A stretch of 64,000 nt of DNA, from the NCBI GenBank assembly GCA_011053005.1, contig DRHW01000012.1, positions 58,395-122,394 on the forward strand, read 5' to 3'. This document shows, piece by piece, positions 37,889-47,719 of the stretch (position 1 is the stretch's first letter; each line of letters begins with the position of its first letter). The notes below the pieces were generated by a model. It did no database searches. It had not been told where the DNA came from and saw nothing but the letters and a program-made list of their open reading frames with translations. This stretch comes from Methylophaga sp. Lineage in GTDB: Bacteria; Pseudomonadota; Gammaproteobacteria; Nitrosococcales; Methylophagaceae. Position numbers and translations under genes: made by a program.

Positions 37889-38407
37889 TTAATGTTCTTC
37901 TGCATGAGTTAAATAAAGGGTGAGGCCAATCAGTGCAATACCACCAGAAAGCGCTAATAACTCAATGGCACCGTGAAAATCCATGCTGATTGCGTGTTCG
38001 AAAAAGTTCACAATCAAAATCATGATAATCACTCGTCCAAGACGTGTTTTAAGATCATCAAGACTATGAATAGCTAATACAGATGAAGATGTTTCAGAGT
38101 CTTCCGCTTGTTCGATTTTGCTTATGAACAACTCATATAATCCTAAAGAAAAGATTAATAAAACAGTCGCTAACAAATAACCATCAATCACTTCGACTAC
38201 ATGGGTTACTGTTGTGGCACGAAAGTTTTTACGTGCTTCACCAATCAAATCTGGTGAAAGATAATCACCTAAATGAATCACCAAATAAAACGCATCGACG
38301 GATGCCATATAAAACATGGCAAAGGCGGTAATTAAACTAACGATTACAGCAATAATAACGACAAAACGACTATTCCAAAGTAATCCTTCAAACATCTTTT
38401 CAATCAT
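37889..38407 (-). CDS. UPF0114 (YqhA-family) membrane protein
   Basis: 172 residues with four predicted membrane segments (about 13-33, 70-90, 120-140 and 143-165). The SLDDLKTRLGRVIIMILIVNFFEHAI block is the characteristic UPF0114 signature. It is an inner-membrane protein of unknown function. It begins 24 bases after panD and may be the last gene of the pcnB-panD run. A functional link to the pantothenate genes or to the ornithine-lipid gene on its other side is not supported by sequence. Confidence 0.82.
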   Translation of the reverse strand: MIEKMFEGLLWNSRFVVIIAVIVSLITAFAMFYMASVDAFYLVIHLGDYLSPDLIGEARKNFRATTVTHVVEVIDGYLLATVLLIFSLGLYELFISKIEQAEDSETSSSVLAIHSLDDLKTRLGRVIIMILIVNFFEHAISMDFHGAIELLALSGGIALIGLTLYLTHAEEH

Positions 38408-38431
38408 GAATTTTACACCAACAATAAATAG

Positions 38432-38812
38432 CTATACCGTTTGTACCGGAATAGCATGACGTAAATTGATGATGTCATTATTCTCGTTAAGGTAAACAAG
38501 TGTCGGCTTGAAGTTCGCCACTTCTTTTTGATCTAGCACCGCATAAGCACAGATTATAATACGATCGCCAGGTGATGCTTTATGCGCTGCTGCCCCATTC
38601 ACCGAAATGATTTGAGAACCCGCTTCGGCACGAATAGCATAAGTCGTAAAACGTTCACCATTGGCCACATTGTAAATTTGGATCTGTTCATATTCATGAA
38701 TGCCAGCAGCTTCCAAGAAGTCACTGTCAATCGCACACGAGCCTTCGTACTCTAATTCAGAGTGCGTTACGCAAGCGCGATGTAGTTTTGCTTTTAATAG
38801 AGTCAGTTGCAT
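38432..38812 (-). CDS. panD: Aspartate 1-decarboxylase (pyruvoyl enzyme)
   Basis: 126 residues, normal for PanD. It decarboxylates aspartate to beta-alanine for pantothenate. The self-cleavage site Gly24-Ser25 lies in YEGSCAID, and His11, the Tyr58 region (YAIRAE) and NGAAAH are conserved. The pyruvoyl cofactor would form from Ser25. The gene is 51 bases downstream of panC, giving the order panB-panC-panD. No PanM/PanZ maturation gene is in the window. Confidence 0.96.
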   Translation of the reverse strand: MQLTLLKAKLHRACVTHSELEYEGSCAIDSDFLEAAGIHEYEQIQIYNVANGERFTTYAIRAEAGSQIISVNGAAAHKASPGDRIIICAYAVLDQKEVANFKPTLVYLNENNDIINLRHAIPVQTV

Positions 38813-38863
38813 ATCCGACCATCTGTAGTTAGTTAGCTAGATATTATCGCTTTTTCAACAAAA

Positions 38864-39715
38864 TCAGGCAAGATGACAAGCAATATTGTCGATTAATCGT
38901 GCCTTGCCTAGTCGTACTGCTGCAAGAATCCTTAAGTCCTTATCGCCTGATATTGCCTGCCCCAAGTCATTTGCACGTCGAATATCAACATATTCAGCAG
39001 CCAAGCCAAGTAATTTTAATTTATTACAAGCATCCTGCTGTAAAGCGGAAAAATCCTGCTCACCCCTTTCGATATTTTGCTTAACAGCCAGCAATGTTTG
39101 ATGTAAACCAGCGGCTTGTTTTCGTTGCTTTTCGCTTAAGTACTGATTTCGTGAGCTCATTGCTAAACCGCTTTCATCACGAAATGTAGGCCCACCTACA
39201 ATATCTATAGGCAGATTAAGATCACGCACTAAGTGTTTGATTAATAATAATTGTTGGTAATCTTTTTCACCAAAAACAGCGATGTCAGCTTGAACGATAT
39301 TCAGTAGTTTAGTGACCACGGTTGCCACACCATCAAAGTGTCCTGGTCGTCTAAGCCCGCAGAGCTTATCATCCATGTCCGGCACACTGATATGAGTATG
39401 CGAGGTCATACCTTTCGGATACATAGTATCTACCGATGGCGTGAATATCACATCACAACCTACGGAACTGAGCATTTGAATATCGGCCTTCACCGTACGA
39501 GGATAAGCAGATAAATCTTCTTTATCATCAAACTGCAAAGGATTGACAAAAATACTCACCACAACTTTATCTGCTAATTCACTCGCCTTTTTTACTAAAG
39601 AAAGGTGACCTTCATGTAAATTACCCATTGTCGGTACAAATGCAACGGTGTACTTATGATCGCGCCATGCTTTAACTTGAGCCCGTAAGGCAGTAATCGT
39701 TTCAACGCTTTGCAT
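38864..39715 (-). CDS. panC: Pantoate-beta-alanine ligase (pantothenate synthetase)
   Basis: 283 residues. It joins pantoate and beta-alanine using ATP. The HIGH-type motif HEGH lies in FVPTMGNLHEGHLSLV, and FVNPLQF, FGEKDYQQL and MSSRNQYLS (a KMSKS-like loop) are all present. It overlaps panB by one base, forming part of panB-panC-panD, so the entire beta-alanine/pantoate branch to pantothenate except panE is encoded together. Confidence 0.97.
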   Translation of the reverse strand: MQSVETITALRAQVKAWRDHKYTVAFVPTMGNLHEGHLSLVKKASELADKVVVSIFVNPLQFDDKEDLSAYPRTVKADIQMLSSVGCDVIFTPSVDTMYPKGMTSHTHISVPDMDDKLCGLRRPGHFDGVATVVTKLLNIVQADIAVFGEKDYQQLLLIKHLVRDLNLPIDIVGGPTFRDESGLAMSSRNQYLSEKQRKQAAGLHQTLLAVKQNIERGEQDFSALQQDACNKLKLLGLAAEYVDIRRANDLGQAISGDKDLRILAAVRLGKARLIDNIACHLA

Positions 39716-40509
39716 TAATATTGATGCTCAATAGTTGGAAATTGACCTGCCTTAACATCTACTACATATTTAGCAATGGCTGATTGAATCGCGCCTGTAT
39801 CGGCTAAGAAATCATGGCTAAATCGAGGTCGCTTACCCGGCGTTAAACCAATCATGTCATATAGAACCAAAACTTGGCCATCACATTCACTACCAGCGCC
39901 AATACCTATAACCGGAATTGTTAATGTATTAGTGACTTTTGCGGCTAAAGCAGCGGGTACACATTCTAATACCACCATATCTGCACCCGCTTTTTGCAAT
40001 GCGATTGCATCTTGAACGAGTTGCTCAGCCGTTTCAGCGTCACGACCTTGCACACGATAGCCGCCAACACGATGTACTGATTGAGGTAATAATCCCAAGT
40101 GTGCACACACTGGAATACCACGAGCGGTCAACAGCTCAACCGTTGATGCCATGACAGCACCACCTTCGAGCTTAACCATTTGAGCACCACCTTCAGCCAT
40201 TAGGCGAGCCGCATTCGAAACCGCTTGTTCTGCATTGGCATAACTCATAAAAGGCATATCAGCGATTACAAATACTGCATTGCTACCACGCACTACATTT
40301 CGGCAATGGTAAATAATGTCATCAACCGTCACCGGTAAGGTGCTTTCTTGGCCTTGTATGACCATGCCTAAAGAATCACCAATAAGAATGACGTCAATAC
40401 CCGCTTGTTCTAAGACATGACTAAAACTTGCATCATAAGCGGTCAACATAGCAATTTTATTTTGTTCTGCTTTCATCTGACGCAGGCGAGTTAAATTTAG
40501 GCGGCTCAT
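39715..40509 (-). CDS. panB: 3-methyl-2-oxobutanoate hydroxymethyltransferase
   Basis: 264 residues, the typical PanB length. It makes ketopantoate from alpha-ketoisovalerate with methylenetetrahydrofolate. MLTAYDASFSHVLEQAGID, LIGDSLGMVIQG, the metal-binding Asp residues, VCAHLGLLPQSV and GIGAGSECDGQVLVLYD are the standard family blocks. It follows the deoxynucleoside kinase gene by 10 bases and is coupled to panC. Confidence 0.97.
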   Translation of the reverse strand: MSRLNLTRLRQMKAEQNKIAMLTAYDASFSHVLEQAGIDVILIGDSLGMVIQGQESTLPVTVDDIIYHCRNVVRGSNAVFVIADMPFMSYANAEQAVSNAARLMAEGGAQMVKLEGGAVMASTVELLTARGIPVCAHLGLLPQSVHRVGGYRVQGRDAETAEQLVQDAIALQKAGADMVVLECVPAALAAKVTNTLTIPVIGIGAGSECDGQVLVLYDMIGLTPGKRPRFSHDFLADTGAIQSAIAKYVVDVKAGQFPTIEHQY

Positions 40510-40519
40510 GGTGATATCT

Positions 40520-41176
40520 CTACTTAACTTTTACTGGCAAAGGGTTGTAGTAATGTTTACCACTTTTAATGCCATCAATTTGCTCTAATAAATTCTGATA
40601 ATCAGCTTCACTATTCACTAAGTCAATTTGCTCTGCATTCACAATCAGCAATGGCGCAGCATCATAATAATGAAAAAAATCAGCATAACTATCTGCTAGC
40701 TTTTTCAAATAAGCATCTTCAACATGCTGTTCGTAACCAATACCACGTTGCGATACTCGTGACTTAAGCACAGGTAATGATGCTTGCAAATAGATAACGA
40801 GATCAGGTGTACGGTGATGCAAAGTGAGATTATCGTAGACCATATTATATAAAGCTAACTCATCATCATCTAAAGTAATGTGGGCAAATATCCGATCTTT
40901 TTCCAACATAAAATCAGCTAACTGCAAATCAGTAAATAAATCATCTTGTTGTAATGCTTTACTTAATTTGACTCGTTGCATTAAAAAACTAAGCTGAGTT
41001 GGCAATGCTGACTGCTTCGGATTTAGATAAAACTTTTCTAAAAATGGATTTTCTTCAGGCTGCTCAAATATAGTGCTAGCGCCGGAAAAGCTATTCGCTA
41101 AGCGTTTAACTAAGTGGGTTTTACCCACACCAATCGGGCCTTCTACAACGATATATTTATGCGGTAATGTTCTCAT
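40520..41176 (-). CDS. Deoxynucleoside kinase (dNK/DGK-DAK family)
   Basis: About 218 residues from the ATG at 41176, which overlaps the folK stop as ATGA; the longer frame from 41218 lies inside folK. The P-loop VVEGPIGVGKT near the N-terminus, LEKDRIFAH, and the LID-type segment YLQASLPVLKSRVSQRG (with the arginines that hold ATP phosphates) place it in the deoxyguanosine/deoxyadenosine kinase family. It would phosphorylate salvaged deoxynucleosides in the cytosol. It sits between folK and panB, where E. coli has no gene. The base specificity cannot be read from sequence. Confidence 0.85.
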   Translation of the reverse strand: MRTLPHKYIVVEGPIGVGKTHLVKRLANSFSGASTIFEQPEENPFLEKFYLNPKQSALPTQLSFLMQRVKLSKALQQDDLFTDLQLADFMLEKDRIFAHITLDDDELALYNMVYDNLTLHHRTPDLVIYLQASLPVLKSRVSQRGIGYEQHVEDAYLKKLADSYADFFHYYDAAPLLIVNAEQIDLVNSEADYQNLLEQIDGIKSGKHYYNPLPVKVK

Positions 41177-41661
41177 AGCACTATTTTTTCCAGTTTTCGT
41201 AAGCTGTCTTGCGGGCAATTTTGCAGTAATTGCTGTATCTGTCCTAGATTAGGAACGGTCAAATCAGGTTTAATTTCGGCTAAGGGGTAAAGTACAAAAG
41301 CTCTTAATGCTAGACCTGGGTGAGGGATTTGTAAGCGCGCATCATCAATCACTTCTTGACCGTACAGCAGCACATCAAGATCTAAAGTACGTTCACCCCA
41401 ATGTCGGTTTCGAATACGACCTTGTTGTTGCTCAATCGCCTGTAAAGCATCTAATAACTGAAGTGCGGTTAGTGTTGTTTTAACTTCAACAACTGCATTA
41501 ATATAATCAGGCTGGTCTTGAGGGCCCATTGGCGGACTGGCATACAGTGAAGACCATGCGATGAGCTCTGAATCAGGTAACTGTTGTAAATGACTGATTG
41601 CTGTTTTAACTTGTTCAACGGGATCCGCTAAATTACTACCTAATCCAATATATGCGCGCAT
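41173..41661 (-). CDS. folK: 6-hydroxymethyl-7,8-dihydropterin pyrophosphokinase
   Basis: 162 residues. It transfers pyrophosphate from ATP to the pterin in folate synthesis. AYIGLGSNL at the start, SLYASPPMGPQDQPDYINAVVEV, the RWGERTLDLDVLLYG signature (here RHWGERTLDLDVLLYG) with the two metal-binding aspartates, and IPHPGLALRAFVLYPLAEI are all present. The ATG abuts the pcnB stop, and its own stop overlaps the kinase start, so pcnB-folK-kinase are coupled. Confidence 0.96.
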   Translation of the reverse strand: MRAYIGLGSNLADPVEQVKTAISHLQQLPDSELIAWSSLYASPPMGPQDQPDYINAVVEVKTTLTALQLLDALQAIEQQQGRIRNRHWGERTLDLDVLLYGQEVIDDARLQIPHPGLALRAFVLYPLAEIKPDLTVPNLGQIQQLLQNCPQDSLRKLEKIVL

Positions 41662-43037
41662 TAATCACTCTTTGTAACTGGTTTTCTACGACGACGGCGA
41701 CGTGCTTTGGGTTTTCCCTTTGCGAGTGCTGTTGGCGATAAATTTTTAATTAAGTTTAGCTGTTCGGCTTCATTCGAAAACTGGAATTGCGTCCACCAAT
41801 CAGCCAATTCTTTTACTGGCTCGCCTGTTTCAGCCCGCAATAATAAAAAGTCGTAACCGGCTCTAAATTTAGGATGCGTTAATTGTTTAAACGCCCGTTT
41901 ACCTTGTCGCTGTTCTAACCGTGGTTGCAAGCTCCAAATATCACGCGTATCGAGCGTATATCGTTTAGGTACAGCTACGCGATTTACTTGTTCAGAAATA
42001 ACTTCTGTCGCGGCGCGCTGTAGAGCAGGAATACTTGGGATACCCTTTGTTTGATGAATTTTCCAAAGATGACGCACAGGCTCCCAGAGCAATGCTGCAA
42101 ATAAGAATGCGGGCGTTACAGGCTTACCTTCATCAACACGTAAGTCAGTATTTTCTAATGCTTTGATTAATAATGTTCTAGGAAAACCATCAACCTCGGT
42201 GTGTAACATAGCCGCAGTTTGTGGAAACAAAATATCAAATACACCATAGTGGCATAATAATTCATGCGTCACCGCTGCATTACCACTCAAATATAGCTTT
42301 AAAGTTTCATCAAACAATCGTGCGGCGGGAATATCGGCCAACAAACTAGCAAGCTCAGGAATTAACCGCTCCGTTTCACCATCAAGTTTTAAACCTAATT
42401 TACCGACAAAGCGTATCGCACGTAAAATTCGTACAGGATCTTCACGATAACGGGTTTCCACATCACCAATTAGACGAATTTTCCCTGCTTTCAAATCAGC
42501 AAGTCCACCGGTGTAATCAACAATCGAGAAATCTTGAATATTGTAGTACAGAGCATTAACCGTAAAATCACGTCGCCACGCGTCTTGTTCTAAAGTACCA
42601 AAAACATTATCACGCATGATCCGACCTTGGCCATCAACATGCTGTTCTACTTCGGGCGGCGCTCTAAAAGTAGCCACTTCGATAACATCACGACCAAAAC
42701 CAACATGCACCAACTTAAACCGTCGACCAATTAAGCGACTTTTACGAAATAGACGATGCACTTGTTCTGGCGAGGCATTGGTCGTAACATCAAAATCTTT
42801 AGGTTCATGACCCAACAACAAGTCACGCACACAACCGCCGACAAGATAAGCTTCAAAGCCACCTGCTTGCAAATCGCGTAAGACCTTTAATGCATGAGGA
42901 CTAATCAAACGACGCGAAATCGAGTGATCTGCACGTGGAATAACCGTGGGTGCAGGTCCAGAATTACTAGGTCCTCTCCCACGAACGCGAGGCTTTTTTT
43001 GAGTCAAGTTATTGATGATTTTTTTAGGGGATAACAT
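41661..43037 (-). CDS. pcnB: Poly(A) polymerase I
   Basis: 458 residues. It adds 3' poly(A) tails that hasten RNA decay. The nucleotidyltransferase motif LVGGCVRDLLLG (65-76) with the metal-binding DFD (81-83) and RRDFTVNALYY are shared with CCA-adding enzymes, but the long basic N-terminus, total length and lysine/arginine-rich tail (KGKPKARRRRRRKP) mark it as PcnB, as does linkage to folK. An inverted repeat (43064-43111) lies in the 113-base gap upstream, which should contain its promoter. Confidence 0.93.
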   Translation of the reverse strand: MLSPKKIINNLTQKKPRVRGRGPSNSGPAPTVIPRADHSISRRLISPHALKVLRDLQAGGFEAYLVGGCVRDLLLGHEPKDFDVTTNASPEQVHRLFRKSRLIGRRFKLVHVGFGRDVIEVATFRAPPEVEQHVDGQGRIMRDNVFGTLEQDAWRRDFTVNALYYNIQDFSIVDYTGGLADLKAGKIRLIGDVETRYREDPVRILRAIRFVGKLGLKLDGETERLIPELASLLADIPAARLFDETLKLYLSGNAAVTHELLCHYGVFDILFPQTAAMLHTEVDGFPRTLLIKALENTDLRVDEGKPVTPAFLFAALLWEPVRHLWKIHQTKGIPSIPALQRAATEVISEQVNRVAVPKRYTLDTRDIWSLQPRLEQRQGKRAFKQLTHPKFRAGYDFLLLRAETGEPVKELADWWTQFQFSNEAEQLNLIKNLSPTALAKGKPKARRRRRRKPVTKSD

Positions 43038-43063
43038 ATGAGGTGAATAATACCATGCTTCTT

Positions 43064-43111
43064 ATGATTAATAGCCTTTGTTTATCGCTGCTAACACGCA
43101 CTATTAATCAT
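43064..43111. repeat. 11-bp inverted repeat upstream of pcnB
   Basis: ATGATTAATAG (43064-43074) and CTATTAATCAT (43101-43111) are perfect inverted arms around 26 bases. It lies 27 bases upstream of the pcnB start on the minus strand, in the position of a promoter or leader. Confidence 0.6.
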
Positions 43112-43150
43112 GTCCTTTTAATGAAGCGAACAAATAACACTATCATCGTA

Positions 43151-43729
43151 TTATCGTTTCACCGCGAGTTGTACTGGCTTGAATGATAGCCGATGAATAC
43201 TGCAAGGTCCTAATGTCATCAATGCTTGCTGATGTACCTTGGTCGGATAACCTTTATGCTTTGCAAAACCATAACCAGGATACAGTTCATCCATCGCCTG
43301 CATTTCACGATCTCTAGCTACTTTAGCTAATATTGAAGCAGCAGCAATCGCTGGTTCAGATTGATCACCTTTGATAATCGTCGTTACTGAACACGCTAAA
43401 TTAGGCGCTTGATTGCCATCAACTAAAGCATGAGTTGGCTTAATATGCAGACCTTCGACAGCACGCTTCATTGCCAATAATGTTGCTTGCAGGATATTGA
43501 TATCATCAATTTCTTCAGCCTCAGCACGACCTAATGACCATGCTAGTGCCTGTTGCTGAATAATCGGTTCGAGTTGTTCACGTCGTTTTACGGTTAATAT
43601 TTTAGAATCGTTCAAACCATCAATAGGTTTATTCGGATCAAGAATAACTGCCGCCGCCACAACCGCACCCGCTAAAGGTCCTCGCCCTACTTCATCAACC
43701 CCTACAATATAAACCTGAGTAGTCATCAT
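43151..43729 (-). CDS. rnhB: Ribonuclease HII
   Basis: 192 residues. It cleaves RNA in RNA-DNA hybrids and at single ribonucleotides. [12 protein letters not shown] carries catalytic Asp12 and Glu13; [14 protein letters not shown] and [13 protein letters not shown] supply the other conserved acidic residues. The start overlaps the lpxB stop by one base (TAATG); lpxB-rnhB is a standard pairing in gammaproteobacteria. The ORF begins with two adjacent ATG codons, so the true start could be either. Confidence 0.96.
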   Translation of the reverse strand: MMTTQVYIVGVDEVGRGPLAGAVVAAAVILDPNKPIDGLNDSKILTVKRREQLEPIIQQQALAWSLGRAEAEEIDDINILQATLLAMKRAVEGLHIKPTHALVDGNQAPNLACSVTTIIKGDQSEPAIAAASILAKVARDREMQAMDELYPGYGFAKHKGYPTKVHQQALMTLGPCSIHRLSFKPVQLAVKR

Positions 43730-44868
43730 TAATTATCTAACATATCTAAAATCGTTTGGGCGGCATTACGCGCGCCACCCGATGGCCCAAGTGCTGTTAA
43801 AACTTGCTCACGAATACTGTCAGCTTTAGCTTTACTCGTTGGCTCGCCTAATAATGTCGTTAATTCTTTTTCTAAACGCTCGACTGTCACTTCGTCTTGT
43901 AATAACTCCAAAATGACAGGTTTTCCAGTCACAATATTACATAAACCAACATAGGGAATTTTAACCAATCGACGTAAAATCTGATAACTAATTGGTGACA
44001 CCCGATAAGCAATAAAGTGTGGCACGCCTAATAATGCAATTTCTAAAGTGACCGTACCTGAAGCTGCGACAATGGCATCACAAGCTGCTGTTAAATCATA
44101 AAAATTACTACTGACTACTTTTACTGGCACTGGAGATGTAGCTAAAATCTTGTTGAGATAAACTTCGTCAATGCCCGGTGCAAGAGGTAACACCACATCA
44201 ACATTGGGATTTTTTTGCTGTATAACTTGTGCCGCATTCAGCATGATAGGCAATAAATTATCAATTTCACTGCGTCGGCTACCTGGAAATAAGCCAATCA
44301 CACGACGATTCAATTTTAAACCCATTTTGATTTTGGCTTGTTTTGTCGTCAAAGTATTTTGAACGGCATCGACCAATGGATGACCAACACACGTTACTGG
44401 CACGCCAGCATCTTGATAAATTGGCACTTCAAAAGGAAATAATACCGCCATTTTATCAACATACTGCTTAATGGTTTTAACTCTACCAGCCCGCCACGCC
44501 CATACCTTTGGGCTAATGTAATATAAAATTGGAATACCTAGTTTTTTGGCTTGTTTTGCTAATTTCAGATTAAAACCTGGATAATCAACTAACACTAATA
44601 AATCAGGTTTATTGGCTTTAAGATCCACAAGCAACTGGTTAAAAATGTTTTTTATACGACGGTAGCGTCTAAGTACTTCGACAATACCCATCACCGCTAA
44701 TTCAGAAAAATCGACCATAATTTCTGTGCCCGCTGCACGCATATTATCGCCGCCAATTCCCCTAACCTTAATGTCAGGTCTCAGCTGTTTTAACTCACCA
44801 ATCATTCTACCAGCATGAGCATCACCTGATGCTTCACCCGTTACTACAACGATAGTTTGCTGGCTCAC
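43729..44868 (-). CDS. lpxB: Lipid-A-disaccharide synthase
   Basis: 379 residues, glycosyltransferase family 19. It joins UDP-2,3-diacylglucosamine and lipid X to form the lipid A disaccharide at the inner-membrane surface. [12 protein letters not shown] near the N-terminus, [32 protein letters not shown] and [10 protein letters not shown] are the diagnostic regions. The ATG overlaps the ribB stop by 4 bases, an unusual junction because lpxB normally follows lpxA. Other lipid A genes are not in the window. Confidence 0.96.
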   Translation of the reverse strand: MSQQTIVVVTGEASGDAHAGRMIGELKQLRPDIKVRGIGGDNMRAAGTEIMVDFSELAVMGIVEVLRRYRRIKNIFNQLLVDLKANKPDLLVLVDYPGFNLKLAKQAKKLGIPILYYISPKVWAWRAGRVKTIKQYVDKMAVLFPFEVPIYQDAGVPVTCVGHPLVDAVQNTLTTKQAKIKMGLKLNRRVIGLFPGSRRSEIDNLLPIMLNAAQVIQQKNPNVDVVLPLAPGIDEVYLNKILATSPVPVKVVSSNFYDLTAACDAIVAASGTVTLEIALLGVPHFIAYRVSPISYQILRRLVKIPYVGLCNIVTGKPVILELLQDEVTVERLEKELTTLLGEPTSKAKADSIREQVLTALGPSGGARNAAQTILDMLDN

Positions 44869-45983
44869 GCCTGATTGTTCTCAGCGTAACCGACTAACTC
44901 TAATCCAAAGCCTGATAGCCCTGTCAGCTTAGTTGGCGTACCAATCACTCGCATTTTTTTGACGCCTAAATCTGCCAGAATTTGAGCACCAACACCAAAT
45001 GTACGTAAGTCCCAACCTGATTTAGCCGTCAGCTGTGCTTCACCGCGATCTTGCTGTTGGTAATGTTCGATCTTTGCCGCTAATTGTTTGTTTTGTTGTG
45101 GCTGACGTAACACCACCAAGACACCTTTTCCTTGTTGTTGAATTTGTTTCATTACGGTCGGTAAAGGCCAATGACTTGGCTCACGTGCCGCACTGATTAA
45201 ATCCGCTAAAGGATCTGCCATATGAACGCGAACCAAAGTTTCTTCGTCAGGCTTAATATCACCCGCCACTAAGGCAAAATGGACTTGGCTATTCACCGTA
45301 TCTTGGAAACTATAAAGTTGAAAATCACCATGCTCTGTAGGCATATTACATTGTGATAATCGTTGTACCGTCATCTCATTTTCTAAACGGTAGCTAATTA
45401 AATCAGCAATCGTACCAATCTTTAAATCATGGGTTTGAGCGAACTCTTCAAGATCAGGACGACGCGCCATGCTGCCATCTTCATTTAGAATTTCAACAAT
45501 CACTGCCGATGGATCTTTACCTGCTAATTGTGCTAAATCACAACCCGCCTCCGTATGACCCGCACGGGTTAACACCCCACCCAATTGGGCTTTTAGTGGG
45601 AAAATATGTCCCGGTTGAACCACATCTTCTGGCACAGCATCAGCATTCACTGCCGCTAAGACGGTTAATGCACGATCTGCGGCTGAAATGCCTGTTGTCA
45701 CTCCTTGAGCGGCTTCGATTGAGACTGTAAAGTTCGTCGAATAAGCTGCTTGATTATCAGTCACCATCAAAGGTAATCGTAATTGACGACAACGTTGCTC
45801 TGTTAAGGTCAGGCAAATTAATCCACGACCAAATCGAGCCATGAAATTAATGGCTTCTGGCGTAACACATTCAGCAGCCATGATCAGATCGCCTTCATTT
45901 TCACGATCTTCATCATCCATAATAATAACCATCTTGCCTTGTTTTAAATCATCAATAATTTCAGCGGTTGTATTTAATTTCAT
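44865..45983 (-). CDS. ribB: DHBP synthase with degenerate GTP cyclohydrolase II-like domain (RibB/RibBX type)
   Basis: 372 residues. The N-terminal domain (about 1-203) is 3,4-dihydroxy-2-butanone 4-phosphate synthase, complete with [11 protein letters not shown] (23-33) and [16 protein letters not shown]. The C-terminal domain (about 207-370) has the RibA fold outline ([40 protein letters not shown]) but lacks the zinc-binding cysteine cluster of GTP cyclohydrolase II and the GEGRGIGL-type loop. This is the known RibBX class, so only DHBP synthase activity is expected and a separate RibA should exist elsewhere. It overlaps ribE and lpxB by 4 bases each. Confidence 0.9.
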   Translation of the reverse strand: MKLNTTAEIIDDLKQGKMVIIMDDEDRENEGDLIMAAECVTPEAINFMARFGRGLICLTLTEQRCRQLRLPLMVTDNQAAYSTNFTVSIEAAQGVTTGISAADRALTVLAAVNADAVPEDVVQPGHIFPLKAQLGGVLTRAGHTEAGCDLAQLAGKDPSAVIVEILNEDGSMARRPDLEEFAQTHDLKIGTIADLISYRLENEMTVQRLSQCNMPTEHGDFQLYSFQDTVNSQVHFALVAGDIKPDEETLVRVHMADPLADLISAAREPSHWPLPTVMKQIQQQGKGVLVVLRQPQQNKQLAAKIEHYQQQDRGEAQLTAKSGWDLRTFGVGAQILADLGVKKMRVIGTPTKLTGLSGFGLELVGYAENNQA

Positions 45984-46621
45984 TTGATAAACCCGTTTTG
46001 TAACAATGTTTCTCGCGTAATACCTGAATCTTGTTTAGGCAATAATCGTTCTAGATAACGTGCGATCAAATCAACTTCAAGATTAACTTGGCTACCAATC
46101 CGGTAACTTTTCATCACCGTTTCTTGCATCGTGTGAGGAATAATATTAACTTCGAACCAGTTATTTTCTGCTTTATTAACTGTCAAACTGGTGCCATCAA
46201 TACAAATCGAGCCTTTCTCAGCAATATAACGTTCAAGGCCCGCAGGTACTTCAAAACGAAATTGCACTGAACGGGCAGATTCTTGCTTATTAATCACTTT
46301 GCCCAGCCCATCAACATGACCGCTGACAAAATGACCACCTAAACGATCGCCAACAGCCAGTGCTTTTTCAAGATTAACTTCAGAACCTGCTTTGACGTTA
46401 CCTAAACTGGTTCTATCTAGACTTTCTCTCGATACATCAAAACTCAGAGAACCTTCATTCATCGCAATAACAGTCAAACAAACACCGTTATTTGCCACAC
46501 TATCGCCTAACTTCACATCTGATAAATCTAGACTTTGCGTTGCAACTTGTAAACGTATATCACCGCCCTTAGCTTGGACTGATTCAATCTTACCTATCGC
46601 CGCTATAATTCCGGTAAACAT
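45980..46621 (-). CDS. ribE: Riboflavin synthase alpha chain
   Basis: 213 residues made of two homologous lumazine-binding repeats (about 1-97 and 98-195). MFTGII at the start, the GVCLTV of repeat 1 and the DGTSLTV of repeat 2, and [15 protein letters not shown] between them are the hallmark segments. It dismutates two 6,7-dimethyl-8-ribityllumazine molecules to riboflavin. It starts immediately at the end of ribD (adjacent) and overlaps ribB by 4 bases. The lumazine synthase gene ribH that usually follows is not here. Confidence 0.96.
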   Translation of the reverse strand: MFTGIIAAIGKIESVQAKGGDIRLQVATQSLDLSDVKLGDSVANNGVCLTVIAMNEGSLSFDVSRESLDRTSLGNVKAGSEVNLEKALAVGDRLGGHFVSGHVDGLGKVINKQESARSVQFRFEVPAGLERYIAEKGSICIDGTSLTVNKAENNWFEVNIIPHTMQETVMKSYRIGSQVNLEVDLIARYLERLLPKQDSGITRETLLQNGFIK

Positions 46622-47719
46622 CTATTCATTATCCTTGTTGTATTTTGGTAAAGCAGTAATTCGCCAATCATCGCCCACTGGTCTTATGTCTGTAATCTGC
46701 AAATCAATATTGTCTGCCATACTGGTGAAGTCAGGTAAATGAAATATACCTTTCGCGCCATCACCCATAATTTTCGGTGCCATATAAATCACCAGTTCAT
46801 CAATTAAACCGGCGGCCAATAATGCACCATTTAATTGTGAACCTGCTTCTACCATCACTTCATTGATTTCACGTTGTGCTAATTCGGTCATTAAAGCGGC
46901 TAAATCAATCTGATTATTGATGGATGGTAAGTGACAGACTTCTGCATGTGAAACAGCTTTAATCGCACTGCTGGTCGCAATTAACACCTGAGCATTATCT
47001 TCAAAAATTTTAGCATCATCCGGCATTCGTAATTGACTATCAACCACAACACGCAGTGGTTGTCTGATTGTTTGCTGTGGATACCAAGCTTCAGGACGGA
47101 CAGATAATGCTGGGTTATCCGCTAAAATGGTACCTATTCCGGTTAAAATAGCAGAACTTCGTGCGCGTAATTGTTGTACATCTTGTCTCGCAGCCGAACC
47201 TGTAATCCATTTACTTTCACCAGAAGCCATTGCGGTGCGACCATCAACACTCATCGCTATTTTACTGCGAATATAAGGCCGGCCGGTACGCATACGCTGG
47301 CAAAATCCTATGTTTAATTTTTCAGCCTGCTGTTCCAGTATGCCGACGGTGGTTGCGATGCCTGCCGCTTCTAATTTTGCTATTCCGCTGCCTGCAACAC
47401 GCGGATTAGGATCCATCATCGCAATAAAAACACGCCTTACGCCTGCGTTAATTAAGGTATCGGCGCAAGGTGGTGTTCGTCCAAAATGACTGCAAGGCTC
47501 AAGGGTCACATAACAATCCGCGCCTTTGGCTTTTAGGCCCGCTTGCTTAAGCGCATTAACTTCTGCATGGCCTTCACCAGCACGTTGATGCCAGCCTTCA
47601 CCGACAATCACATCATTAACAACAATGACACAGCCTACTCGTGGATTGGGAGCGGTAGTGAATAAGCCTCGTTCAGCAAGCTGTAAAGCTCGGCTCATGT
47701 AAGCAATATGTGATGTCAT
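46622..47719 (-). CDS. ribD: Bifunctional riboflavin biosynthesis deaminase/reductase RibD
   Basis: 365 residues. The N-terminal cytidine-deaminase-like domain has GEGHAEVNAL and the zinc-binding PCSHFGRTPPCAD; the C-terminal reductase domain has RSKIAMSVDGRTAMASGESKWITG and VEAGSQLNGALLAAGLIDEL. It catalyses the second and third steps of riboflavin synthesis. The ATG has no clear ribosome-binding site, but it overlaps, as ATGA, the stop of a 28-codon frame with a strong one (47716-47802). It is transcribed in the glyA-nrdR-ribD-ribE-ribB direction. Confidence 0.96.
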   Translation of the reverse strand: MTSHIAYMSRALQLAERGLFTTAPNPRVGCVIVVNDVIVGEGWHQRAGEGHAEVNALKQAGLKAKGADCYVTLEPCSHFGRTPPCADTLINAGVRRVFIAMMDPNPRVAGSGIAKLEAAGIATTVGILEQQAEKLNIGFCQRMRTGRPYIRSKIAMSVDGRTAMASGESKWITGSAARQDVQQLRARSSAILTGIGTILADNPALSVRPEAWYPQQTIRQPLRVVVDSQLRMPDDAKIFEDNAQVLIATSSAIKAVSHAEVCHLPSINNQIDLAALMTELAQREINEVMVEAGSQLNGALLAAGLIDELVIYMAPKIMGDGAKGIFHLPDFTSMADNIDLQITDIRPVGDDWRITALPKYNKDNE

